This document shows, piece by piece, positions 50,296 through 58,455 of a stretch of 64,000 nt of DNA. The translations under genes and the position numbers were made by a program. Numbering within the stretch: position 1 is the stretch's first letter; every line of letters starts with the position of its first letter. Origin of the DNA: an uncultured Pseudomonadota bacterium. GTDB taxonomy: Bacteria > Myxococcota_A > Bradymonadia > Bradymonadales > Bradymonadaceae. The notes below the pieces were generated by a model that was not told the DNA's origin, made no database searches, and worked only from the letters and a program-made list of their open reading frames with translations. The DNA lies in assembly GCA_950059285.1 (NCBI GenBank), contig CATLTV010000001.1, forward strand, positions 1-64,000. Reading direction: 5' to 3'.

Positions 50296-50390
50296 TGATC
50301 TAGTACAGATGTGAACTTTAATCTGGATATTGCGTCAAAACATGACGCACATGTGCGTCATGTTTTGACGCGTTGCTTTGTTTTTGTTGT
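50296..50390 (+). ncRNA. candidate small RNA ending in a 40-bp palindrome
   Basis: A transcript from the promoter-like pair at 50260-50289 would run about 35 bases, enter the perfect 20+20 bp palindrome at 50332-50371 (GCGTCAAAACATGACGCACA and its complement) and meet a T-rich run (GCTTTGTTTTTG). The hairpin lies between two divergent genes, so it terminates neither of them; a separate short transcript would explain it. The palindrome could instead be a protein-binding site. No ORF of note. Confidence 0.4.
50332..50371. repeat. 40-bp perfect palindrome in a divergent intergenic region
   Basis: 20-bp arms without spacer, with an inner TGACGCAC/GTGCGTCA. Either a hairpin terminator of a small RNA or a symmetric binding site. 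Confidence 0.8.
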
Positions 50391-50545
50391 TTAAGTTGTT
50401 GTTTTTATGGTGTTTTGCTTTTGGCATGTTTGATGCTCTTTAGTGAGGATGTGTCTGGGCACAAGTGATGAAGTGTCATGTTGGGGGTGGCTCTTTGTGT
50501 TGAAGAAAAGGGTGTCCAGCAAACTGAATCTGAGGAGTTTTAGCT

Positions 50546-52555
50546 GTGTCATCATATCATCATGAAGTTATCCAGAAGCATTGTTCACCACTCTTTCACC
50601 TTTGCGATCGTATTTATCGCTCCCAGCCCGTGCTTGCGCTGGCGTCCACGGAGGTGATCGCAGGTCATATGTTAGGCGAGGAGTTGAGTTCACATTATCA
50701 GGTCGGTGGGCGTAGCGATCTGACAGGGGAGGGGCAGCCTGTGATGGTGAGGAGCAGGGGTGATGGGGCGCTCCTGATCGCTGATCCAGGTTGGTGTGTG
50801 TTTCGCCATGAGGAGCAGTTGCTTGTGGCGCGTGCGACCTTGTTGGAGCTGTTGCACAAGCATCAGATCCCAAGTGCCGAGGCAGGTTATGAGCGTATGA
50901 TGGGTCTGTTGTTGCCGCTTGTACAGGAGCAGCCAGAGACACGTCAGCACCTGATGACGCTTGGTCTTGATTTGTCAGGAGAGAGCGTGGTGCTCAACGT
51001 GCGACTCAGGCATATGGATAGCGTGCAGGTCTGGTCTTTTGTGTCATCGTGGTGCCGTGAGTTTTTCCCTGGCAATGTGCAGGTCGTGCACTGGTTGCGA
51101 GCGCTGAGGGCGGCACGGTTCAGGCCCCACTCTGTGATGTTGACCTTTCAACAGGATGGTGAGTTGTCATTTGCGTTTGAAGCCGAGCGTACAGGGGCTG
51201 CATGTTTAGGAGAGCTTCCAAGTTTACCTGGTTTGCGTCCTGACAGGATGGCTGCGATCAAGACATCGCTCTCACGTGACAATGCGCGCGATATTAACCT
51301 TGAAGATGAGCGTATTCGTGTGGAGTTGATGCCGTCTGAGTCCGAGCCACTGGCCGTTACATTTAGCCTTGGTGTGCGTTGCTCAAACACCTTCCTTGGG
51401 CGATTGCAAAGACCTCTTGAGCTTGGTCTTGATGAGTTGCCCTGTGTGGCTGTGTCACAACTTGAGGAGCACAAGGCGAGATTGATTCGATATGGGATTA
51501 CCATGGAGCGACAGCTTGATCCTTTGCATCCAAAGCAATGGAGTACCTGTGTGGAGCTGGACTGGTGCGCACGCTCACCCGTGGAGGGAATATCCCGTGC
51601 GAGGGCGTGTGATGCTCACGAGCTTGAGCAGCGTATGCGCCGCGCTGTGGATTCGTTGTTAATGAGGCAGCATGACGAGGGACAGTGGCCATGTTTGCAC
51701 GCGCCTCTTGTGGGGTTTTCCTGCGTGCTTCCCACGGCGTTTGTGGGGTGGAGCCTGGCAAGGCTTGGGCGTCGTAACTCACGGGCGCTTGATGCAGCGC
51801 GACGTGCTGCACAATGGAGCGATGTGATGCGTGACGCTGCATGTGGTTGGGGCATTGGTCCCCACAGTGGTTCGGATACCTTGACCACGGCGATGGTGTT
51901 GCATCTTTTGCGTGAGACAAAACATGTGATTCATCCGCGTGACATGGAGTGGCTGGAGTTACACTGGAACAACTCTCAGGGTGGCGTTGCTTTCTCGGAA
52001 GGTCCGCTTCACTGGGGCGATGTGCACACTGATGAGACAGCGTTGAGTTGGATGTTGTTTGATCAGGAACGCAAAGCGAAGTTGCACATGGGTCTGCACG
52101 AGTATCTCGTGGACTTCTCCGAAGAGTCAGGTCTCTGGCAGTCATACTGGTGGACATCACCATGGATGACAACTTACCTGCACCTCATGCTTTTTGATCA
52201 AGACGAGGAGTTCAAGGGAGAGTTCCCTGTTGATCCTGAGAGCTTTGAATTTGAGCTTGAGCAGGCGTCGAGCTTCGAGCTTGCCTGGGCATGCGCCTGT
52301 GCTGCACGCTTGCAATACGACGACATCGCTTATGAGCTGGGCGCAGAGCTACTTGCTCGCCAGCAGATTGATGGTGGTTGGGTGGGCTCACAGGTGCTCA
52401 GGTTGACCTCTCCAAATTGTGAAAAGCCCTGGGAGGAGTCACGAGGAGAGCTACTGGATGATGCGTATGGTTGTTTGACCACGGCCAGTGCCTTGTGGGC
52501 ATTGAAGGAGCTTGAAGAGCTTTGTCAGTCACGCGCAGATCTCCATTATTTGTAA
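50546..52555 (+). CDS. prenyltransferase/squalene-cyclase-repeat (alpha/alpha-toroid) protein
   Basis: Soluble protein of 669 aa. The start is GTG with GAGGAG eight bases before. The C-terminal half (about 365-665) shows the repeated G-x-W pattern of alpha/alpha toroids: E-G-Q-W-P, C-G-W-G-I-G, Q-G-G-V-A-F, S-G-L-W-Q-S-Y-W-W-T-S-P-W, D-G-G-W-V-G-S, each followed by a helix rich in A/L. These repeats build terpene cyclases, prenyltransferases and related non-enzymatic folds. The canonical cyclase D-x-D-D-T-A is not visible. The N-terminal half is unrecognised, without signal or membrane span. No biosynthetic neighbours, so substrate and even enzymatic nature are open. Confidence 0.7.
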   Translation: MSSYHHEVIQKHCSPLFHLCDRIYRSQPVLALASTEVIAGHMLGEELSSHYQVGGRSDLTGEGQPVMVRSRGDGALLIADPGWCVFRHEEQLLVARATLLELLHKHQIPSAEAGYERMMGLLLPLVQEQPETRQHLMTLGLDLSGESVVLNVRLRHMDSVQVWSFVSSWCREFFPGNVQVVHWLRALRAARFRPHSVMLTFQQDGELSFAFEAERTGAACLGELPSLPGLRPDRMAAIKTSLSRDNARDINLEDERIRVELMPSESEPLAVTFSLGVRCSNTFLGRLQRPLELGLDELPCVAVSQLEEHKARLIRYGITMERQLDPLHPKQWSTCVELDWCARSPVEGISRARACDAHELEQRMRRAVDSLLMRQHDEGQWPCLHAPLVGFSCVLPTAFVGWSLARLGRRNSRALDAARRAAQWSDVMRDAACGWGIGPHSGSDTLTTAMVLHLLRETKHVIHPRDMEWLELHWNNSQGGVAFSEGPLHWGDVHTDETALSWMLFDQERKAKLHMGLHEYLVDFSEESGLWQSYWWTSPWMTTYLHLMLFDQDEEFKGEFPVDPESFEFELEQASSFELAWACACAARLQYDDIAYELGAELLARQQIDGGWVGSQVLRLTSPNCEKPWEESRGELLDDAYGCLTTASALWALKELEELCQSRADLHYL

Positions 52556-52705
52556 CGTGATGCGTTGTATGATGCCTGCACTTTCTCGCATCCACATCTG
52601 TGTACGCTTGTGATAACATACGGGTCGCGTCGGTTTTGAGGCGTCTGTTACATGCGAGTGTGCATGGTTTAAGTGTTTGCTAGATAAGGTTTTTAGGTGG
52701 TTTTT

Positions 52706-53410
52706 ATGCGAAAGAGTATATGGTCGTTGAGTCTTTTGATGGTGGGACTTCTTGTGGCGTGTGAGTCCAAGCAAGGCGAGCAAGTGAAGAAGACAGAGCC
52801 AGTGGTTGAGGCCACCAAGGAGGAGGCAACTCCTGCTGCCAAGGAGGAGGCTCCTGCTGCGACTGATAATGCCGAGGAGAAGAAGTCAGAAGAAGAGCTT
52901 GCCAAGGCGATTGAGGAGTCTCGCAAGTATGGTCATATTCCAATTGCAGGTGAGACAACACGAGAGGCGGTGCTGGAGAAGTTTGGCACCTGGCGAGCAA
53001 AGATGGGAGAGGTTGAGGCATCTCAGGAGGTTGCGGAGAAGTTCGCAGCGGTCAAGCCTGGCGCTGAAGTGACCGTGATCTTTGGGACGTGGTGTTCTGA
53101 CTGCTACAACACATTGCCCGTGCTCTGGAAGCACTTTGACATGGTGGGTGGAGACCTCCCGTTCAAGGTCAATTACATCGCACTTGATGAGCGATTCACG
53201 GCCAATGGCGTTGACCTGACCCCTTATGATGTGCACAGCATTCCGACGATCATTGTAAAGCGTGATGACAAGGAAGTGGGTAGGTTTATTGAGCAAAATG
53301 GCAATCCTCCTGCCGAGGAAGTGTTGGCCTTGCTCAATGGCTCCAAGACAGGAATTCTTTCGACAAACCCCAAGATTGTGAAGCGCTACGGTTTGGATCA
53401 AAAGAAGTAA
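52706..53410 (+). CDS. thioredoxin-like lipoprotein
   Basis: Lipoprotein of 234 aa. AGGTGG precedes the ATG at 52706 (a GTG at 52697 is also open). Lipobox L-V-A-C, C19 lipidated, then an E/K/A/P-rich linker (25-70). The thioredoxin-fold domain has F-G-T-W-C130-S-D-C133-Y-N-T-L-P and the cis-proline loop V-H-S-I-P-T-I. W-C-S-D-C differs from the usual W-C-G-P-C and suggests a distinct redox potential or a reductase role rather than general oxidation. It probably works on periplasmic disulfides, of which the Cys-rich lipoproteins here are candidate clients (speculation). Convergent with a kinase gene across a 72-bp palindrome. Confidence 0.87.
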   Translation: MRKSIWSLSLLMVGLLVACESKQGEQVKKTEPVVEATKEEATPAAKEEAPAATDNAEEKKSEEELAKAIEESRKYGHIPIAGETTREAVLEKFGTWRAKMGEVEASQEVAEKFAAVKPGAEVTVIFGTWCSDCYNTLPVLWKHFDMVGGDLPFKVNYIALDERFTANGVDLTPYDVHSIPTIIVKRDDKEVGRFIEQNGNPPAEEVLALLNGSKTGILSTNPKIVKRYGLDQKK

Positions 53411-53419
53411 TATGTTGTA

Positions 53420-53491
53420 AGACATAGGCAGACCCAAAGAGGGGGCGACTTCGCTAGCGAAGTCGCCCCCTCTTTGGGTCTGCCTATGTCT
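53420..53491. terminator. 72-bp loopless perfect palindrome
   Basis: 36-bp arms with no spacer (centre TCGCT/AGCGA), between convergent genes: 9 bases after the thioredoxin-like stop and 11 bases beyond the kinase stop. Arms contain AAAGAGGGGGCG. Confidence 0.9.
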
Positions 53492-53502
53492 GTTCACTAA
53501 AC

Positions 53503-55188
53503 CTAGTCGAATTGTTTGAAGTTGAACTTTGGTGGAGTGTCCTTCTCCTCGGTGGGTTTGGGGGCAGGAGTGTCTTGTGTTTTGGCTGTATCTGTTTGTT
53601 TTGGTTGTGTTTTCTTGGGTGTGGTCTTTTTTGCTTGAGTGGGTGTGCTCGGCGTGGGCTTCTTGATTTGTGTGGCTGCCACGGTGGGAGGGGTTGTATC
53701 AGGTGTTGGCGCTGGCTGTTTGGGTTTGAGCGCGACCTTGATGGTTTCAGGAGAGTACTGAGAGATCTCTTGTGTGTGTGTGACGTAACCATCCTGAGCA
53801 ATGGTCAGATGGCGTATGGTAGATGAGTCTTGCAGCGCCAGTGAGACAGAGCCTGTACCGATGAGCGTGGAGTCTTCCATAATCTTTGCCGTGTCAGGAG
53901 TGGTCTGAATGAGGACAAAGGATGCGCGTGGAGGTGGGGTGGATGATGGTGTGGTTGTGCCCTGTGAGATTGTGGGGCTTGTATAGGAAGGTGCGGTGGC
54001 GGGGTGTGCGGGCTCTTCCTTGTTTTGCTGGATGTAAACGGCAGTGATGCCAAGCAGGATGATGGCCGCGAGGATGCCTCCACCGACAAGGCGCAGGCGA
54101 TTGGAGGGGGTTTGTTCCACAAGCGTCTTGATCTGACGCCCTGATGGGCGAGGTTGTTCAGGACGCATGGATGCAGTGCCAAGGGGATCGACAGGGGGCA
54201 TGTGTGCGAGCTTGTGTTCAAATGCCTGACTGAACTTATCTACCTCGACGCTGTCCCAGTCCTTTGTGACGCCGAGTTGCTCGGGCGTGGCTTGTTCGGG
54301 GATTTTTGGGATGGTGTCAGGATCGACATGTTGCAGCGCTTCAAAGAGCGAGCTTGCGTTGTGAAAGCGTTGGGTATGTTGCGATGTGAGCGCGCGTTCA
54401 AGGACGTTCCCAAGTGGTGAGTTCTTGAGGTATTCAGGTACTTTGACGTGGCCATTGTAGTGGGCAAACATGCACTGGATGGGCTCATCAAAAGAGACAA
54501 GTGGGCGACCTGTGAGCATCTCAATAAAAATCAGCGCGAGCTGGTACACATCGAGTGCGGGGGTAATTTCGCGCTCACCGATGTATTCAGGTGCAAGGTA
54601 TTCAGGAGTGCCAAGGAATTGACCTGTGGAGGTCAAGCGAGTGAGTGCTTCTTCAAAGAAGAAGGCGATGCCAAAGTCGACGATTTTGATGCTCTCAAGG
54701 TGTGTGTCCTTGTGTACGAGCAGGATGTTTGAGGGCTTGAGGTCGCGGTGAATTACGCCCTGTTTGTGGGCAGCTCCGATGGCGTGTGCGATCTGAAGGA
54801 ACAGCTTGTGCGCGCGATGTGGCTCGATGGGGCCGTGGTGCCAGAGCTCCTTTGAGAGGGGATCACCATCAAGGAGTTCCATGGCGATATAGGGGCGTTC
54901 ATCCTCGGTCTGACCGTAGTCAAAGATGGTGACAATATGGGGATGATTGAGTTGAGCCGAGAGCTTGGCTTCACGAAAGAACCGCTTTTGCGCGTGGATG
55001 CGTTGAGCAGGTTCGGGGTGAGGCTTGAGGATCTTGATCGCGATGCGTCGCCCAAGTTTAATATCACTGGCTTCAAAGACCTCAGCGAATCCGCCTTCAC
55101 CAATGGTTTCACGAAGCAGGTAGCGCCGCTCAATGGTGGTGCCAAGGATGTTATCCATGGGAGTTGTATGTGATGGGTGTGAAGGCAT
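53503..55188 (-). CDS. membrane Ser/Thr protein kinase with PEGA-like domain
   Basis: Transmembrane Hanks-type kinase of 561 aa (or 551 from the ATG at 55158; neither has a strong ribosome site). Kinase at about 23-285: G30-E-G-G-F-A-E-V, K52 in I-A-I-K, H-R-D149-L-K-P-S-N, D171-F-G-I, G-T-P-E-Y-L-A-P-E, so all catalytic residues are present. Juxtamembrane region to 370; one membrane span at about 374-394. The outer part has a PEGA-like beta repeat (about 420-480, A-S-F-V-L-I-Q-T-T-P-D-T-A-K-I) and ends in a K/P/T-rich tail of about 80 residues, a possible cell-wall- or surface-binding tail. A plausible source of phosphothreonine for the FHA protein of the envelope block. Confidence 0.9.
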   Translation of the reverse strand: MPSHPSHTTPMDNILGTTIERRYLLRETIGEGGFAEVFEASDIKLGRRIAIKILKPHPEPAQRIHAQKRFFREAKLSAQLNHPHIVTIFDYGQTEDERPYIAMELLDGDPLSKELWHHGPIEPHRAHKLFLQIAHAIGAAHKQGVIHRDLKPSNILLVHKDTHLESIKIVDFGIAFFFEEALTRLTSTGQFLGTPEYLAPEYIGEREITPALDVYQLALIFIEMLTGRPLVSFDEPIQCMFAHYNGHVKVPEYLKNSPLGNVLERALTSQHTQRFHNASSLFEALQHVDPDTIPKIPEQATPEQLGVTKDWDSVEVDKFSQAFEHKLAHMPPVDPLGTASMRPEQPRPSGRQIKTLVEQTPSNRLRLVGGGILAAIILLGITAVYIQQNKEEPAHPATAPSYTSPTISQGTTTPSSTPPPRASFVLIQTTPDTAKIMEDSTLIGTGSVSLALQDSSTIRHLTIAQDGYVTHTQEISQYSPETIKVALKPKQPAPTPDTTPPTVAATQIKKPTPSTPTQAKKTTPKKTQPKQTDTAKTQDTPAPKPTEEKDTPPKFNFKQFD

Positions 55189-55380
55189 GCTTGATGAGGC
55201 GCTTGAGTGTGGTCAATACAGGGGGCAAACTTTAATATAGTTTGTAGCAGCATTCCAGAGAGAATATGAGAGAGGGTCTACTGACTTCAGGCTTCATATG
55301 TGTGGTCGCAGGTTGTGTTATGTGGTTGGATCAGTATGGTGTGTGAATCGTGAATGGACAGGATGACATAAGAGGATGTG

Positions 55381-56295
55381 GTGATACAGAGTGCAATGGT
55401 AGTCATGGCGTTGAGTTTGAGCGCATTGCCTGGTTTGGGTTTGGGGTTTTTGGACGATCGTCATGAGGATGAGTCCGTTGAGCCTATGATGCACAAGTGG
55501 CGGCTCATTTATCATGATGCGCCTGAAAAGAAGCTCTCATGGGCAGGTCTTGCGTATCTGCTTGGTGGTGTGGAGTTGACCGCAGGTTTTGGTCAGGCGG
55601 GTGTCTCGTCGCGAGTGTTGGATGAGAATGGGGACAGGTTTTTGATCGCCAGCGGCAACGAACCTGAGACCAGCTTTTCGGTGAGTTTATATGGTGGTCC
55701 AAGTTCCACGGGGTGGCGTTTTGGGCCCACGGGAGGGTGGTTTACACGTGAGATCGCAATTCAGGACTTTGCCGCGCAGCTTCCAGGCGGTGATCCCATG
55801 CGAGGTGTGGTGGATGTGCCTGGTGAGTGTCGCGATCCTGACAGTGGTGAGAGTATATCGTGTCAGGCGCCCAATGTGTATGATCTGGCGTTGCAGAGTT
55901 TTTATGCGGGGGCGATGGGTGGTTATGAGGTGCTTGTGGGCAATAGCAGGTTTCAGCTCATGGGTGGTTTGTATGGCACGATTAACGCGTTGGAGTTTCG
56001 CCGCACCAGGATCACGGTGGCTGATGAGAGCGTGGATGGCAAGGCATGGAAGGTGATTCGTTCGGGGGGAGTGCAGGCCACGGCGGGTGTCAGGTTGCCA
56101 AGGCTTCATAGCGCATTTCGCGTGACCTTTGATTATCAGCGCTTTGCACGCTTTGATTTTGCGCAACCGTTGGAGTTTCGTGGGCCAGTTGTCTATGATG
56201 AGGATCGACAGATGTATATTCGTCCTCGTTATCAGGTTGAGGACACGGCGCTTGGTGTGCTGGGGTTGAAGTTTTCGGCGGCGTTGGTGTTTTGA
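55381..56295 (+). CDS. exported barrel-like outer-membrane protein
   Basis: Exported protein of about 304 aa. The GTG at 55381, five bases after AAGAGGA, is preferred to the adjacent GTG at 55378. A signal-like hydrophobic stretch (residues 4-24) leads to a sequence of alternating hydrophobic strands rich in G, Y, F and R (W-R-F-G-P-T-G-G-W-F-T-R, Y-A-G-A-M-G-G-Y-E-V-L, F-R-V-T-F-D-Y-Q-R-F-A-R-F) ending in L-V-F, a terminal Phe as in outer-membrane beta-barrels. Barrel prediction is by eye. A short palindrome separates it from the lipoprotein gene that follows. Family not recognised. Confidence 0.65.
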   Translation: MIQSAMVVMALSLSALPGLGLGFLDDRHEDESVEPMMHKWRLIYHDAPEKKLSWAGLAYLLGGVELTAGFGQAGVSSRVLDENGDRFLIASGNEPETSFSVSLYGGPSSTGWRFGPTGGWFTREIAIQDFAAQLPGGDPMRGVVDVPGECRDPDSGESISCQAPNVYDLALQSFYAGAMGGYEVLVGNSRFQLMGGLYGTINALEFRRTRITVADESVDGKAWKVIRSGGVQATAGVRLPRLHSAFRVTFDYQRFARFDFAQPLEFRGPVVYDEDRQMYIRPRYQVEDTALGVLGLKFSAALVF

Positions 56296-56297
56296 GG

Positions 56298-56317
56298 TTT
56301 TGCACAATTGTGCAAAA
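56298..56317. repeat. 20-bp palindrome
   Basis: TTTTGCACAA/TTGTGCAAAA, perfect and loopless, two bases after the barrel-like gene stop. A terminator or operator for the lipoprotein gene starting at 56344; too AT-rich to be a strong terminator. Confidence 0.6.
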
Positions 56318-56343
56318 ACGAGCGTTATTGGTCTGAGGTTGAG

Positions 56344-56871
56344 ATGTTTTTTGAAGCAAATGTGCAGAAATTAGCTGTTTTTTTGTGGTGTGGCTTGCTG
56401 TGCCTGATGTCTGTCAGTTGTGCAGATATGCAGGATTTCCCTGATGAGACGGCAGGTGTGCCGTTCACGGTGACGATCTGGAACAGGAGTCAGTACGAGG
56501 TCGAGGCATTGACCCTTGTGGATGTGCCATCCACGGATGATTCGGAGCAGGCGGGATCGCTTGTGGGTGGTGGTGACGTGGGGACGCGCGCGCTTCTGGT
56601 GCAGGGAGATGCTCCTTTGAGTTATGAGCAGACGATGCGTGTGCAAGGTTTTGTTTCGGGCTCCAGGGTGAGTTTTGTACGAGAGCGATTCAAGGGAGGC
56701 GAGAAAATCGAGATTATCTCAAGCCAGCCCTTCTATCCTGACTCCGAGGGGTATACGATAGTGCTGTTTGATGACACATTCAGGTTGCTGTCTCCCGATA
56801 GCGATAGCAATCCCTATGGTGTTGTAGAACCCGTGGCCTCAGGGGATATGGGGCAAGATGCGACAATGTGA
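56344..56871 (+). CDS. probable lipoprotein, 175 aa
   Basis: Exported protein. The ATG at 56344 follows GAGGTTGAG. The signal region is long and ends S-V-S-C, with C26 the likely lipidated residue, though -3 is Ser rather than Leu, so the lipobox is weak. The mature part begins A-D-M-Q-D-F-P and has beta-rich sequence (V-P-F-T-V-T-I-W-N-R-S-Q-Y-E-V-E-A-L-T-L) and an acidic tail. No known domain. Followed after 31 bases by the SDR gene, so an operon with it is possible. Function unknown. Confidence 0.65.
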   Translation: MFFEANVQKLAVFLWCGLLCLMSVSCADMQDFPDETAGVPFTVTIWNRSQYEVEALTLVDVPSTDDSEQAGSLVGGGDVGTRALLVQGDAPLSYEQTMRVQGFVSGSRVSFVRERFKGGEKIEIISSQPFYPDSEGYTIVLFDDTFRLLSPDSDSNPYGVVEPVASGDMGQDATM

Positions 56872-56902
56872 ACGATAAAAACTATACAGGAGAATAAGTT
56901 AC

Positions 56903-57727
56903 ATGGGCGAAACATTAAAAGGCAAGACACTCTTTATTACAGGTGCAAGCAGAGGAATTGGTTTGGCGATTGCATTGCGCGCTGCGCGTGATGGGGCCAA
57001 CGTGGTGGTCGCAGCAAAGACCACAGAACCTCACCCCATGCTCCCTGGCACCATTTACACTGCTGCCGAGGAGATCGAGGCCGCAGGTGGCAAAGCGCTT
57101 GCTCTGAAGGTGGATATCCGCGATGAGGCCATCGTGGAGGATGCGGTCAAGCAGGCCGTGGAGAAGTTTGGTGGCATTGATATTCTTATCAACAACGCCA
57201 GCGCGATCCAGATGACAGGGACATTGAGCACAGCCATGAAGCGCTATGACCTGATGCACTCCGTCAACACGCGCGGCACATTTATGACCTCACAGAAGTG
57301 TTTGCCTCACTTGCTCAAGGCTGATAACCCACACATTCTTAATATCTCACCTCCATTGAACATGTATGAGCACTGGTTCCAGAACCATGTGGCATACACG
57401 ATGGCAAAGTATGGCATGAGCATGTGTGTGTTGGGGATGGCAGGTGAGTTTCGCGATGAGGGTGTGGCCGTCAATGCGTTGTGGCCAAAGACCGCGATTG
57501 CAACAGCTGCGATCAGCAATGTCGTGGGAGATCCCGAGATGCTTGAGCAGTGTCGTAAGCCTGAGATCATGGCAGATGCGGCGTACAACATCCTGACGCG
57601 TGAGGCCAAGGGATGTACAGGGAACTTCTTCATTGATGAGGAGGTCTTGACCGAGGCTGGCGTGGAGGATCTTGATCAGTATGCGGTCAAGCCTGGCTCT
57701 CCCTTGCTCCCTGACTTCTTCCTGTAA
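56903..57727 (+). CDS. short-chain dehydrogenase, HSDL2-like
   Basis: NAD(P)-dependent oxidoreductase of 274 aa, classical SDR fold of the hydroxysteroid-dehydrogenase-like-2 group. Cofactor motif T13-G-A-S-R-G-I-G, structural N-N-A-S, active site Y165-x-x-x-K169 in A-Y-T-M-A-K; the usual catalytic Ser region reads N-I-S-P-P-L-N. HSDL2-type markers are P-H-P-M-L-P-G-T-I-Y and L-W-P-K-T-A-I-A-T-A-A. A good AGGAG precedes the ATG. Its stop codon overlaps the start of the next gene (TAATG), so translation is probably coupled. Substrate unknown. Confidence 0.87.
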   Translation: MGETLKGKTLFITGASRGIGLAIALRAARDGANVVVAAKTTEPHPMLPGTIYTAAEEIEAAGGKALALKVDIRDEAIVEDAVKQAVEKFGGIDILINNASAIQMTGTLSTAMKRYDLMHSVNTRGTFMTSQKCLPHLLKADNPHILNISPPLNMYEHWFQNHVAYTMAKYGMSMCVLGMAGEFRDEGVAVNALWPKTAIATAAISNVVGDPEMLEQCRKPEIMADAAYNILTREAKGCTGNFFIDEEVLTEAGVEDLDQYAVKPGSPLLPDFFL

Positions 57728-57852
57728 TGCCTGACACACGTACAGCAATTCAGGGGACCTGCACACATTGTGGTGGGTCCCTTGTGCTGGTTCTCACAGA
57801 GGAGCAGTCAAGGTATGGCTTTGACTGCCCTCTCTGTGGTCAGGGGAGTTGA
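57727..57852 (+). CDS. 41-aa zinc-ribbon protein
   Basis: Very small gene beginning in the stop codon of the SDR gene (TAATG). Sequence landmarks: G-T-C12-T-H-C15-G-G, then R-Y-G-F-D-C34-P-L-C37-G-Q-G. The two C-x-x-C pairs 18 residues apart form a zinc ribbon. It is essentially only the ribbon that opens the two following membrane proteins (57871 and 58448), so the three genes look like tandem paralogues. No membrane segment. Coupled translation with the SDR suggests a partner role, which is inferred. Confidence 0.7.
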   Translation: MPDTRTAIQGTCTHCGGSLVLVLTEEQSRYGFDCPLCGQGS

Positions 57853-57870
57853 TCGAGTATCACAGGGGGA

Positions 57871-58455
57871 GTGTTGACTGATATAATACAAATTGATGAT
57901 GTGTGTCCTCATTGTCGTGTGCGATTTGTGACGCACATGTACGAGATGGATATCAAGCGCGGTTTTGAGTGTCCCGAATGTGGCAATGGGCTCGTGTATA
58001 CGAAGTCTATTGGGTCAAAGTTGATGGCTTTGACCGGGTTTAGTCTTGGTTTTCTGGTGCTTGGTCTGGTGGTGATGTTGAACACCTCCATTTTATGGGG
58101 CCTTGCCTACCTCGTGAGCAGTGTTGTGTCGGAATCTCTGGCTAACTTTGCCTCATCAGACATCTTTGTGATTGCGTTACTCCTGATGATACTCACGCTG
58201 TTTGGTGTCCTTGAATACAAGCTTTTCCGCATGTGGTGGGGATCCGCAAAGCATGTCTTTCGATGTGTGTCGGGGCAGCGTCTGTTCCCTGCAAGGCGAG
58301 GAGGAGATAACCTGTATCGCCTTGAGTTGAATCCTGTGTCTGTGAATTTCAGGCGAGGAATAGAACATGATGAGAGCGTGGACGGTGCGCTGAGTTTGAG
58401 TGATTCTTTTGAGGATGATACCAAAGGTGCGATCTCTACCACGTCTGATGTCTGA
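57871..58455 (+). CDS. zinc-ribbon protein with two membrane spans (copy 1)
   Basis: Membrane protein of 193-194 aa. GTG (57871) and TTG (57874) are both open; GGGGGA just upstream fits the TTG better. N-terminal ribbon V-C-P-H-C-R-V-R-F, R-G-F-E-C-P-E-C-G-N-G-L-V-Y, then two hydrophobic spans (about 50-80 and 98-120) and a soluble tail with R-L-F-P-A-R-R and an acidic/Ser C-terminus. It resembles the next gene over its whole length. Possibly a membrane-anchored metal or nucleic-acid sensor; no family recognised. Confidence 0.7.
   Translation: MLTDIIQIDDVCPHCRVRFVTHMYEMDIKRGFECPECGNGLVYTKSIGSKLMALTGFSLGFLVLGLVVMLNTSILWGLAYLVSSVVSESLANFASSDIFVIALLLMILTLFGVLEYKLFRMWWGSAKHVFRCVSGQRLFPARRGGDNLYRLELNPVSVNFRRGIEHDESVDGALSLSDSFEDDTKGAISTTSDV

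Larger units (their letters stand above)
50096..50545. other. 450-base divergent region
   Basis: Contains a promoter-like pair (50260-50289), a 40-bp loopless palindrome (50332-50371) and a long T-rich stretch (50372-50425). See the ncRNA candidate. The remainder, next to the toroid gene, shows nothing else. Confidence 0.5.
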
